Shown: one piece after another, positions 34,611 to 47,700 of the stretch | How the letters are laid out: the number at the start of each line of letters is the position of its first letter | Numbering within the stretch: position 1 is the first letter of the stretch | Translations under genes and position numbers: made by a program | The notes under the pieces: generated by a model | What the model saw: the letters and a program-made list of their open reading frames with translations, nothing else | Databases searched by the model: none | What the model was told of the DNA's origin: nothing | Assembly (NCBI GenBank): GCA_034231615.1 | Contig: CM067307.1 | Span: forward strand, 1,518,001 to 1,582,000 | Direction of reading: 5' to 3' | DNA length: 64,000 bases | From: Meghimatium bilineatum | Taxonomy: Eukaryota; Mollusca; Gastropoda; Stylommatophora; Philomycidae

Positions 34611-35070
34611 CATATATTCTAGATTGTTCCCAGTTTATTATTGTACAAACATACATAAATTATATATTCTACAATGTTACCAGTTTATTATTATGCAAAC
34701 ATACATAAATCATATATTCTAGATTGTTCCCAGTTTATTATTGTACAAACATACATAAATTATATATTCTACAATGTTACCAGTTTATTATTGTACAAAC
34801 ATACATAAATCATATATTCTAGATTGTTCCCAGTTTATTATTGTACAAACATACATAAATTATATATTCTACAATGTTACCAGTTTATTATTGTACAAAC
34901 ATACATAAATCATATATTCTACAATGTTACCAGTTTATTATTGTGCAAACATACATAAATCATATATTCTACAATGTTACTAGTTTAATATGGTGCAAAC
35001 ATACATAAATCATATATTCTAGATTGTTACCAGTTTATTATGGTACAAAAATAAATACCCATATATTCGA
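34611..35070. repeat. 50-bp tandem repeat
   Basis: About nine copies of a unit including CATATATTCTAGATTGTTCC, CAGTTTATTATTGTACAAAC and ATACATAAAT, in two sub-types (AGATTGTTCC and ACAATGTTAC) that alternate in the first six copies. More diverged copies continue to about 35180. Confidence 0.93.
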
Positions 35071-35645
35071 TTTTGTTACATAGCTAACATGGTACAAATA
35101 TACACAATCATATTTTTCAGATTGTTACAAGTTTAACACTGTAAAAAAAATGCATAATTATATATTCCAGATTGTTAAAAGTGTGCAATTTGCAATGGTA
35201 CAAGTTTAATATGGTACACGTTTAATACGGTACAAGTTTAAAATGGTGAAAGTTTAAAATGGTATAAGTTTAATATGGTACAAGTGCAAAAATGCTCTTG
35301 TTGGTGCAAAAATACATAATTATATAAACGTTTCTAAATATCTAAAAAGGACATTGGCACGCAGGGGAAACAGCAGAAGACTGTTGCATTATTGAAGATA
35401 CGGTTCATTATTACCACCAACCCCTCCCCCCTGCTCACACGCACACACGCGCGCACACACACACACACACGCACGTACGCCCACACATACATAAATATCA
35501 CTATCACTCACTGTGTCTTGACGTGTCCAATAACAGTACTATAAGACCCCTGATCAGACATTAGATATGACCGGAAAGGCTGCATTTGATTATTTCCATG
35601 AATTTCGTTTAATTACCTTGGCTTTCTTTGGCAGACGACTCCAAG
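35071..35645. other. region upstream of the lectin gene
   Basis: Degenerate repeats (GGTACAAGTTTAATAT-like, 35195-35285), a (CA)n tract at 35440-35472 and otherwise unique sequence leading to the lectin start. The promoter would be expected near the end of this stretch. Confidence 0.5.
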
Positions 35646-35653
35646 TATATAAT
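35646..35653 (+). promoter_or_regulatory. TATA-like box before lectin exon 1
   Basis: TATATAAT lies 47 bases before the preferred start codon. If used, transcription would start near 35675, leaving a very short leader. A longer leader from an unseen upstream exon is equally possible. Confidence 0.25.
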
Positions 35654-35692
35654 TTGTGAACAACAGAAATCATGATAATTATAAACAACATC

Positions 35693-35713
35693 ATGAAGTC
35701 TTGCTTACTTTCT
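35693..35713 (+). CDS. lectin coding exon 1 (start and signal peptide n-region)
   Basis: ATGAAGTCTTGCTTACTTTC plus T, then a GTTAAG donor, ending in phase 0. It encodes MKSCLLS. In-frame TGA at 35657 limits the start to 35672 or 35693. The call rests on frame and phase fit with exon 2 and on the signal-peptide character of the join; a seven-codon exon cannot be proven by eye. Confidence 0.6.
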
Positions 35714-38700
35714 GTTAAGAAACTGGATCCCGATCATTGCCTGAGCACAGATAGAATTATGAGTGTTGTTGTCTGAGCACAGATAGAATTATGAGTGTTG
35801 TTGTCTGAGCGCAGATAGAATTATGAGTGTTGTTGTCTGAGCGCAGATAGAATTATGAGTGTTGTTGTCTGAGCACAGATAGAATTATGAGTGCTGTTGT
35901 CTGAGCGCAGATAGAATTATGAGTGTTGTTGTCTGAGCACAGATAGAATTATGAGTGTTGTTGTCTGAGCACAGATAGAATTATGAGTGTTGTTGTCTGA
36001 GCACAGATAGAATTATGAGTGTTGTTGTCTGAGCACAGATAGAATTATGAGTGTTGTTGTCTGAGCGCAGATAGAATTATGAGTGTTGGTGTCTGAGCGC
36101 AGATAGAATTATGAGTGTTGGTGTCTGAGCGCAGATAGAATTATGAGTGTTGTTGTCTGAGCACAGATAGAATTATGAGTGTTGGTGTCTGAGCACAGAT
36201 ATAATTATGAATGTTGTTGTCTGAGCACAGATAGAATTATGAGTGTTGTTGTCTGAGCACAGATAGAATTATGAGTGTTGTTGTCTGAGCACAGATAGAA
36301 TTATGAGTGTTGTTGTCTGAGCACAGATAGAATTATGAGTGTTGTTGTCTGAGCACAGATAGAATTATGAGTGTTGTTGTCTGAGCACAGATAGAATTAT
36401 GAGTGTTGTTGTCTGAGCACAGATAGAATTATGAGTGTTGTTGTCTGAGCACAGATAGAATTATGAGTGTTGTTGTCTGAGCGCAGATAGAATTATGAGT
36501 GTTGGTGTCTGAGCACAGATAGAATTATGAGTGTTGTTGTCTGAGCACAGATAGAATTATGAGTGGTGTTGTCTGAGCACAGATAGAATTATGAGTGTTG
36601 TTGTCTGAGCGCAGATAGAAGTATGTGTGTTGTTGTCTGAGCACAGATATAATTATGAGTGTTGTTGTCTGAGCACAGATAGAATTATGAGTGTTGTTGT
36701 CTGAGCGCAGATAGAATTATGAGTGTTGTTGTCTGAGCGCAGATAGAATTATGAGTGTTGTCTGAGAACAGATATGATTATGAGTGTGGTTGTCTGAGCA
36801 CAGATATAATTATGAGTGTTGTCTGAGCGCAGATAGAATTATGAGTGTTGTTGTCTGAGCGCAGAATTAATTATATATAAATTATGAGTGTTGTTGTATG
36901 AGCGCAGATACAATTTTGAGTGTTGTTGTCTGAGCGCAGATAGAATTATGAGTGTTGTTGTCTGAGCGCAGATATAATTATGACTGTTGTTGTCTGAGCG
37001 CAGATATAATTTTGAGTGGTGTTGTCTTAGCGCAGATAGAATTATGAGTGTTATATGAGTACAGATAGAACTATGAGTGTGTTCTGAGCGCAGATAGAAT
37101 TATTAGTGTTATATGAGGGCAGATAGAATTATAAGTGTTAATGTCATTCCAACACGATTTATACAAGATCCTTGTTTGTCTCAAGTTTGGATTTATTCAT
37201 TGCAGTGTCATGTTGATATCTCTGCTACATTTTTAAGATATGGGTATCTTCGATATGTGTGTAAGATATGTGCATCTTTGCTACAAGTATAAGATATTTG
37301 TGTATCTTTGCTATATGTGTAAATTATGTATATCTTTGTTACACGTGTACGATATGTGTATCTTTACTACATGTGTAAGGTATATGCATCTCGTTACACG
37401 TGTAAGTTATCTGTGTTGTTACATGTGTATCTTTGTTACATGTGTAATTTATGTGTATCTTTACTACATGTGTAGGATATGTGTATCTTTGCGTGATGGA
37501 ACTTTATATTCTCTATAGATACGAATATATTGTTTGAAAGAGAAAATTGTAGATTTCTGTTTTACTTCCACAGTTTCGAGTTGTGCTTCTACTGGTTGTA
37601 TCATGTCAGTGCGGTAAGATGTCATGTATAATTATGTCATGTATAATTATGTCATGTATAATTATGTCATGTATAATTATGTCATGTATGCTTTTATTGC
37701 CATGTTTGACACATTTCTCTCTCATAACTTGTACATATATGTGCAGGTTAGGGTTAGTCAAATACATACAGATAACACATACAGAAGAAGACGGAAGAAA
37801 CAAGGAGAGAGAGAGAGAGATAGAAGAGGAAAGAGACAGAGAAGAAGAGAGAGAGAGGCTTGTGGTGGAGAGATGAAAGAGAGGGAAAGAGGTGAAGAGA
37901 GTGATAGAGAGGGAAAGAGAAATAGAGAGGGAGAATTTTATGGGAAAGAGAGGAAGGGAGAGAGACAGGTGGAAAGAGAGGGAGGTTGAGAGAAATGGAG
38001 AGATAGAGGGAGGAGGTAAGAGGGGGGGGGGTAAATAGAGAAGGAGGAAGAGAGGTAGAGTGAGGGTAGGGAGGGAAAGAGGGAGAGGAAGGAGAAAGAA
38101 AGAGAGAGAAAGAAAGAAATGATTAAGATTTCAGATAAAACGATGAATGAATTAAGATCACGTTTTCTACGTACAAGTTGTGCAGTCTGATCGATGAGAA
38201 GATGTCAACTTCAAGTCAGTTCATGTTCCTTCTAATTTTATTCATATTTGAGCTAATCTCAAGTTGTCTGCGCAGTGAATATTTCTATGTGGATATCTGC
38301 TATCTAAAAAAAGCTAATTCGCTAGTAAATTATGTGTGCGGGTGGTATATTTCGTAAGCGGTAACTGTTGGCGACGTGGACTACATTATAGAATAGATGT
38401 AAATTTTGTAATTCTTATTTTTAGCTTGTTTATAATTTGTTTAGATTCTTATATTTTCCTCATGTCATTGAAGGTACTTTCAGCAATTCCTATTCTCCTG
38501 TTAACTTCTGTTTCACATCTGCCGTTATTTGTGATTGTGTGTCCAAGATATTGATACTGTTCTATTTGGTGTAGTTTATCTCCATGTATTTATATGTGTA
38601 TCGCTGTTCTTCTGTGACTTTGCTGATTATCATGGGTTGTGTTTTGAAAATAAAATGTTGTTATCCAGTCTATATTCTTTACTTGACTTATCGACTTGAT

Positions 38701-41700
38701 TCATTAGTCTGTGTAGTTCATGTTCCCTTTCTGCTAAAAGAATAGCATCATAGACATATCTCTGCTTATTATTTTCGTACTGGTTCTTGAGTCCTGGCAT
38801 TCCTTCAATATTTTTAAAGATATTCTCTGTGTAAATATTAAATAGGCTTGGTGATATAATGCATCCTTGTCGTATCCCTCTTCTTATTTCTATGTAAGTT
38901 GAGTCGCTGTTTTCCAATCTTATTGATGAAGTCTGTTCCAAATATATATTTATAATGAGTCCGCTGTCTTTTCCATCTATGCCTATTTCTTGAAGATATT
39001 CGATTCATTTTTCATGTTCTACTATTGCATTTCTGTAGCCTATGAAGCAAATACAGATATTTTCTGTGTACTTCTATATATTTATCAATTATTAATATAG
39101 CTTCTCTGGTTCCTTTGTTTTTCCTAAAACCGAATTTCTCTTCACTGACTTCAATGTCTATCTTGTTTTTAATTCTTTCACGTATTATCTTCAGTAATAT
39201 TTTGGTTATATGACTCATCAAAGTTATTGATCAATATTCTGTACATTCAACGGCTTCTTAGTGGTTAGAATATTGATGATGTCAGGTCTTTAGGTATGTG
39301 GCCTGTTTCATATATGTCATTGCAAAGTTCTGTGATAGTATCCACACCAATATCATCTAGAGTTTTTATTATGACCGCTGTTATGTACATTTTATTGATT
39401 TTGTTGCGTTTTAAACTTCTGCTTTCAGTATTGCTGGTTCACCATTGTTGTGTATTGTAGGTTTGTTATTCCGTTGGTCATCTAAGAGTGCTGTCACATA
39501 ATTTGCCAATTTTGTAAGTACTTCTATTTAATGAAATATAATTTTTCTATTATCTTTAATGAATTTATAGGATTCTTCTTATTTGTGATCTGTCGTGCTC
39601 CTTCTCCATGTCATTTGTCTTTTGTTGTACTGGCATCTCTATTTCTTTGCATTTTTTTCGCCGTGCTGCACATGTTGCCTATCTCATTGTCTAGAAGTGA
39701 ACATTTTTTATATTTTTAGCTTCCTTTCTAACATTTTCACTAATATTTCATCTGTCATCCAAGTTTGTTTGTTTATAGCTTTGCTTATTGGTGAATTGTG
39801 ATTTGACGTTTGAATACTTTTCCTAAGGCTGTCCCATTTAGTGTATAGTTTCTCTTCTGTATTTTCCCATTCTGTATTGTTCTGTACATTCTATCATTAG
39901 ATGTTCATGTCTACTAGTTACATCTACAATGTATTTTTGTTGTATTTTGTTGTTTGTCTGCAAACATTAGTTCACTTGAAAACCCACTAAACATTTAATA
40001 GTATGAAAGCCAACAACTATTGACCACACAGTCTACGTGTCTGTATGACGTCATAAGACAAATGTAGACAGCAGATAACTCATTAAAGTCCTGCTTTTCT
40101 AGAAGAGTCCTGCAACCAAATGCCTCCACCCCCCCCCCCCCCCCCAACAAATGTCTATCTTGGATATAGATCGCTGATAACTTAACAAACGATATTTTTG
40201 CGTCAAGATTCATCAAGATGTAACATAAACGTAAAAATGTAACATATACGTCAAGATGTAACATACACGAAAAAATGTAACATATACGTCAAGATGTAAC
40301 GGACTCGTCAAGATGTAACGGACACGTCATATATTTTTCTCATTGAACATCCAAAAAACATCCGTTTTAATAAATCGTGAGGGCTTATACAACACAATTA
40401 AGACGATCAGCTGCCCACCTATCCTTTTAAGTATAGGTGCTTCATTGCACATTCCATATTGCACATAAGACATGAAAGTATAGCTGCTTCATTGCACATT
40501 CCATATTGCACATAAGCCATGAAAGTATAGCTGCTTCATTGCACATTCCATATTGCACATAAGCCATGAAAGTATAGCTGCTTCATTGCACATTCCATAT
40601 TGCACATAAACCATGAACTGTCGACTTTGTTGGTGTTTCTTTAGAGGAGTTTGTTTTTAAGGGTGGGATACAACAAATTTGCGTTCTTGTTCCCAACCAT
40701 TTTGAAATATATTTCTCTTGAAACATGTCTTTCTAGACCAGGAGGGTGATATATTCATGCATTCTCCGTACCGATTGCTGCTTCTAGCCAATGCTTGATG
40801 CCAAAACCGCGACTGCACAATCGTTATAACAGAATTGCTCTTTACAGATAATTGTGTGGTTTTTATTTGGTTGGTTATTTTATATATATATATATATATT
40901 GCTATTGCGACACACGCAGAGGAGGAACTGCAAAACTTATTATAAATACCGCCTCTTCTGATGCATGTCTTGAGCCTGGACTAACAATTAGCAAAAAAAA
41001 AATGGCAAATTATGATGGAGGCTGCCATCATGCAGCCGCAAACTGACAACGATGGTGATGAGTTAGATATAGTTGACCACTTTATATATCTAGGATCCTC
41101 AGTCAACAATGAAGTATTATAGATCAAGAAACAAGGATGTTATGTGTCGTGTTGCATGTAGAAGGTCTGCAACGTATTGCGACGTAGAAGAAAATAATAG
41201 CAGACAATTAAAGGGCTGAAGAATTATAAGACCAGCAACAGCACACACACGAGATGGCAAAAGTGGACCTGTGAATCCTTGCGCATGTAGTTATAAGACA
41301 AGCAACAGCACACACGAGATGGCAAAAGTGGACATGTGATTCCTTGCGCATGTAGTTATAAGACCAGCAATAGGATAGACGAGATGGCAAAAGTGGACCT
41401 GTGATTCCGTGCGCATGAAGTTATAAAACCAGCAACAGCTAGCACGAGATGGCAAAAGTGGACCTGTGATACCTTGCGCTTGTAGTTATAAGACCAGAAA
41501 CACCACACACACGAGATGGCAAAAGTGGACATGTGATTCCTTGCGCATGTAGTTATAAGACCAGAAACACCACACACACGAGATGGCAAAAGTGGACCCT
41601 TTGATTCCTTGAGCATGTAGTAATAAGACCAGCAACAGCACACACATGAGATGGCCAAATTGGACCCTGTGATTCCTTGCGCATGAAGTTATAAAACCAG

Positions 41701-44700
41701 CAACAGCTAGCACGAGATGGCAAAAGTGGACCATGTGATACCTTGCGCATGTAGTTATAAGACCAGCAACAGCTAGCACGAGATGGCAAAAGTGGACCAT
41801 GTGATACCTTGCGCATGTAGTTATAAGACCAGCAACAGCACACACACACGAGATGGCAAAAGTGGACCCTGTGATTTCTTGCGCATGTAGAAAACTCATT
41901 ATGTATCAGATTAGCCATATGACTCCATCTTTGATCGTCATGGAACCTGTATTATAATTCTTATAACGAAACAACAATACTATCGTTTCGAAAGATGGAA
42001 AGTTGTCTGTAATAATAAACTAGATCAGAATATAAAATTACGTGTGTACATGTAAAACGAGAATATGCTATTGATTGTCTGCATAATAAATCTAGATGAG
42101 AATATACCTTGAAGTGTATATTTACAATTATATCAGAGAATGATATTTGCATACGCCGTTAGTTATGTATATGATTCATGTTCAATAACTTTCTTTTCTG
42201 ATTTGTTATTATAAAAAAAACCAGAATAAAACCATAACACTTGCCTTGCTATTTATCAGGTCCATCTAATGACCCTGTGTCAATTTGTGTACAAAACCTG
42301 AAGTATGTCACTTTGCGAATGCGTTGATTAGGATTATATTATTGAAGGTGACCTAGTTTGTCTAGGGATATTTCACAAATGTATTCGAATTTTTATCAAC
42401 GTGTGTATTTGGTATGTTATGTGTATTTGTTATGTTATGTGTATTTGGTATCAGCTTTCGCCTTTGAAACCCTGGTCCAGAGACTTGAAAAATTATGCAA
42501 TGAACATTCGTAGAGATTTGTCTCAGAAAATCTATACCATTTGAGTAGTATTCCATTTTTGAAAAAGTGGATGCAGATAGCTTGCAGATGACTCACCTCA
42601 AGGCTCGACATGTAAAGTTCAATATTAGAAACCGTATCGATTGTAACCTTTGACATTGATGATCTTCTTCGTCATAAATACATTCTTCCCTAGAGTCTCT
42701 AGATTATCAATATATAATTCTACAGTCATGCAAGGTCTCCTCGACGCTGTCAGCAAACATCGCAATAAGGCCAGGCACACAAGTAACTAGAGAAGAAACA
42801 AAAGAGCCGATGTGTTGGCGGATAAAGCCTTGGTGAAAGGCACCGAGATATAAAGAGACAGGATTGAATTGATTAGAACAGTTATATATACACTACGAGA
42901 AGACAAGGAGGAAGTTGAACGATACAATGTACATATTCAGAGTATGGTATAATTGGTAGTGACTAGAGGTCATGGGAGAAAGCGCCGCCTCACCGGAAAG
43001 ATCAGAAGAACGCATAATCAGCAACTGACTGGGACACTGAGCTTATACACTTTTAGATGGCTGATGGAACGGCAAGCAGAGCATATATGGGAATGCCCCC
43101 AGTGATATGCCACTTGTTCCTAATCAACAATCAAGTAAGCCACTTAACACCGGTCTTTCATCACAAATGAATTTCTGACCAAACACAACATTCCGTTATT
43201 TCTACAGCCCCCATACTCACCAGATGTTTTTCCGTGTGACTTTTTCCTTACCCCGCAACTTAAAAGAACGATCAAATATCGCCCGGATTCGTTTAAAGAG
43301 ATTAAAGACAAAGCGACGATACAAATGAGGGTTTTTGTCAGAAAAGTGTATGTGATGCATATTTCCTTGACTCTCAGACGTAATTAAAAATATATACATT
43401 CACATTGTGGCTATTTCTGAAAGGAATTGAACAAACTAATCTGTAAGTATTAAGGTTTTTCTGTACGAAAAGCTCAGTTTGGGATCTTATTAAATAGCCC
43501 CCGTCGTCGTATGTTGTTGCTGAACATTTCACGACTGTGTGTTTTTTTTTGGTTGTGTTTCAGTGTATAGCAGCAGCAACTGTGAACTTGGCTGGATAAA
43601 GTTTAGCGGATATTGTTACGGCTTCTTTTCGGAACAAGTCAGCTGGATTGTAGCATCGGTAAATGAAAATGTTATCCATACAGAATTGATGTAGTTTACT
43701 TGTTCTTTAACTACAACTTATAGATCATCGTATCAAGTAGAGCATGTGTTTACAATATAACGATGAATAATACACTTTCAATTATATTCCTAAATGTCAG
43801 TTCTGCTGGTTAGTTTTTCACTGGTAAGTGATAAGATGGTTATTTTAAAATGGTAAGTGGTAAGATGGTTATTTTCCAATGGTAAGTGGTAAGATGTTAA
43901 GTGATATGATGGTTATTTTCCAATGGTAAGTGGTAAGATGTTAAGTGATAAGATGGTTATTTTCCAATGGTAAGTTGTAAGATGATTATTTTCCAATGGT
44001 AAGTGATAAAATGGTTATTTTCCAATGGTAAGTGGTAAGATGGTATGTGATACGATGGTTATTTTCCAATGGTAAGTGGTAAAATGGTTATTTTCCATAG
44101 TAAGTTGTAAAGTGGTTATTTACCAATGGTAAGTGATAAGATGGTAAGTGATAAGACGCTTATTTTCCAATGGTAAGTGATAAGACGGTTATTTTCCAAT
44201 GGTAAGTGGTATGATGGTAAGTGATAAGATGATTATTTTCCAATGGTAAGTGGTAAGATGGTTATTTTCCATAGTAAGTGGTAAAGTGGTTATTTTTCAA
44301 TGGTAAGTGGCAAGATGGTTATTTTTCAATGGTAAGTGGTAAGATGGTTATTTTCCATAGTAAGTGGTAAAGTGGTTATTTTCCAATGGTAAAAATTGCT
44401 TTCTTGCTCTGGGATTATTGTTACTACTATTATTATTATTATGTGTGTGTTTTTATGTCGACGCTCACATCTGTGTATGTTCGTTCATCACAAGTGATGA
44501 TGACTATTTGTTAAATTCACTTTGGAAATTCATTTAGAATTATGACCATGCGTAATAGTTCGTAGATGGTTAATAAGCCCTATTCGAGCTGGACTGTCAT
44601 TGGACAGTTCGGGCAACGAATGACCACTGTAGAAGGATTGTGTTCTATCCGTAGCTTTTTAATTACTCTCCGCTGTTAACTGCTGCATTTCTCATTTTTT

Positions 44701-47700
44701 CCCAACATGATACGCTCACTGTGACTGTAGAATGCAATCTAGATCTATATGTTTTGCAAGTTCTTCCCATGTGTCTTGGTCTATTTCAAAGGCTTTCAGT
44801 GAATTCTTTAATGAGTCACTGTAGCGCTTCTTTTGGCCACTTTGAGATCGTTTACCCTTCTCCAGCTCACCATGATGAAATATCTTTAGCAGGCGATGGT
44901 CTGACATACGCACCAAATGATATGCCAACTAATCTGTGTCTGCATCAAGATAGTGCTAATGCTAGGGATACTAGATCTGTCACGGATAGTGGTATCTGGA
45001 ATCTTGTCTTGCCATCTGATATTCATAACTTTTCTGAGACAAGTTGTGTGAAAGTGATTGAGTTTCCTCTTATGACGTCTATGCACTGTCCATGTTTCAC
45101 TAGCGTATAACAGCACTCGTCGTGGATGACTTGCAATGGGGAGTTTGATTAAAGTTCATCTCTAATCAAAATTCGTAAATTATTATTCTAGGCAAACATA
45201 AATAGCACAATTATTATTCTAGGCAAACATAAATAGCACAATTATTATTCTAGGCAAACATAAATAGCACAATTATTATTCTAGGCAAACATAAATAGCA
45301 CAATTATTATTCTAGGCAAACATAAATAGCACAATTATTATTCTAGGCAAACATAAATAGCACAATTATTATTCTAGGCAAACATAAATAGCACAATTAT
45401 TATTCTAGGCAAACATAAATAGCACAATTATTATTCTAGGCAAACATAAATAGCACAATTATTATTCTAGGCAAACATAAATAGCACAATTATTATTCTA
45501 GGCAAACATAAATAGCACAATTATTATTCTAGGCAAACATAAATAGCACAATTATTATTCTAGGCAAACATAAATAGCACAATTATTATTCTAGGCAAAC
45601 ATAAATAGCACAATTATTATTCTAGGCAAACATAAATAGCACAATTATTATTCTAGGCAAACATAAATAGCACAATTATTATTCAACGCCATTTAAGCAA
45701 ATGAAGCAAATGTATATTATTTGATTTACTTCTAGCAGTACTCAGCAATACCTGCTCTATATTCCCATCTAAACACGTTAACATTCGGTGATCTCTATTC
45801 CCAAGAAAACACGTCAACAATCGGTGCTATCTATGCCCATCTAAACACGTCAACAATCGGTGCTATCTATGCCCATCTAAACATGTCAGATATCCCTACT
45901 TCCTATTCCCATCTAAACACGTCAACAATCCCTGCTCTCTATTCCCATCTAATCACATCGGCTATCCCTGCTCTCTGTTCCCATCTAAACATGTCAGATA
46001 TCCATGCTCTCTATTCTCATCTAAACACGGGATTGTAAAATGGACCATACCAGAATATTTATATTCTATCTATAAAACCCCTAATCCGTCAGGTTCGTAA
46101 GGCTACCACATTGAATGATTCAGCACACAGGGACCACCAGTGATCTCTATTTCATCATCATCATCAAGTGCCGTCTCCGCAACGAAGGTTGGCTGCAACG
46201 TATCTCCAACATCTCCTGTCTCTTGTCTTGGTGGTGCACTCTGCTAGACTGTAACCTGTCCATCGTGTAATGTTACTCTCCCACGTGTATCTCTGCCTAC
46301 CTCTTGCTCGCTTCCCTTTGACTTTACTCTCAAGTAAGGTCTTCAATAAGGTGTCATGTCTTTTAATGTGTCCAAAGTATTTTATTTGCCTGATCTTTAT
46401 TTCTCTTAGTAGTTCTTTCTTCATATTAAGTGTCTTTAGCACCTCTTTATTTGTTTTCTTCTCTTTCCATGATGTTCTCCCTATTCTTCTATATAACCAC
46501 ATCTCAAAGGCATCAATTTTGTCTTCTAATTGTTTATTTAGTGTCCATGTTTCTGAGCCATACATTAATATGGAATACATGTAGCATTTTATAATTCTCA
46601 TTTTTAACTTGTTTGTAATTTGTTTAGATATTAATAATTTCCTCATGCCATTGAAGGTACTTTTAGCCATTCCTATTCTTTATTTGATCTCTATTTGCAA
46701 CGATGTAAAGAAGTGAGGAAGAATCTTGTCCTGCCCATCCCTTGACGTTTTTATTTGTCCTCCTTTGTTTCTCTCCCCCCCCCTTTTTTCGACGGTGCCC
46801 TCAGTATTGTTTTTGACAAGGAATCATGCCTGCATACATGTCCAAACCATGCTAGTTTTTGACAGGAATCATGCCTGCATACATGTCCAAACCATGCTAG
46901 TTTTTGACAGGAATCATGCCTGCATACATGTCCAAACCATGCTAGTTTTTGACAAGGAATCATGCCTGCATACATGTCCAAACCATGCTAGTTTTTGACA
47001 AGGAATCATGCCTGCATACATGTCCAAACCATGCTAGTTTTTGACAGGAATCATGCCTGCATACATGTCCAAACCATGCACGTTTTTGACAGGAATCATG
47101 CCTGCATACATGTCCAAACCATGCACGTTTTTGACAGGAATCATGCCTGCATACATGTCCAAACCATGCTAGTTTTTGACAGGAATCATGCCTGCATACA
47201 AGTCCAAACCATGCTAGTTTTTGACAGGAATCATGCCTGCATACATGTCCAAACCATGCTAGTTTTTGACAGGAATCATGCCTGCATACATGTCTAAACC
47301 ATGCTAGTTTTTGACAGGAATCATGCCTGCATACATGTCCAAACCATGCTAGTTTTTGACAGGAATCATGCCTGCATACATGTCCAAACCATGCTAGTTT
47401 TTGACAAGGAATCATGCCTGCATACATGTCCAAACCATGCTAGTTTTTGACAAGGAATCATGCCTGCATACATGTCCAAACCATGCTAGTTTTTGACAAG
47501 GAATCATGCCTGCATACATGTCCAAACCATGCTAGTTTTTGACAAGGAATCATGCCTGCATACATGTCCAAACCATGCTAGTTTTTGACAGGAATCATGC
47601 CTGCATACATGTCCAAACCTTGCTAGTTTTTGACAGGAATCATGCCTGCATACATGTCCAAACCATGCTAGTTTTTGACAAGGAATCATGCCTGCATACA

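Larger units (their letters stand above)
35714..37573 (+). other. lectin intron 1 (proposed)
   Basis: Opens GTTAAG and closes TTTTACTTCCACAG. It is mostly filled by a 32-bp and a 28-bp array. Confidence 0.55.

Noticed and set aside
37583-37989. Overlapping R/E-rich frames after lectin exon 2
   Set aside because: They run through the splice donor into a 15-bp repeat and a GA tract; only the first 40 bases from 37574 fit an exon.
41208-41918. Cys-rich minus-strand frames that look like small secreted peptides
   Set aside because: They follow an approximately 65-bp minisatellite through several frames, with no consistent start or cleavage pattern.
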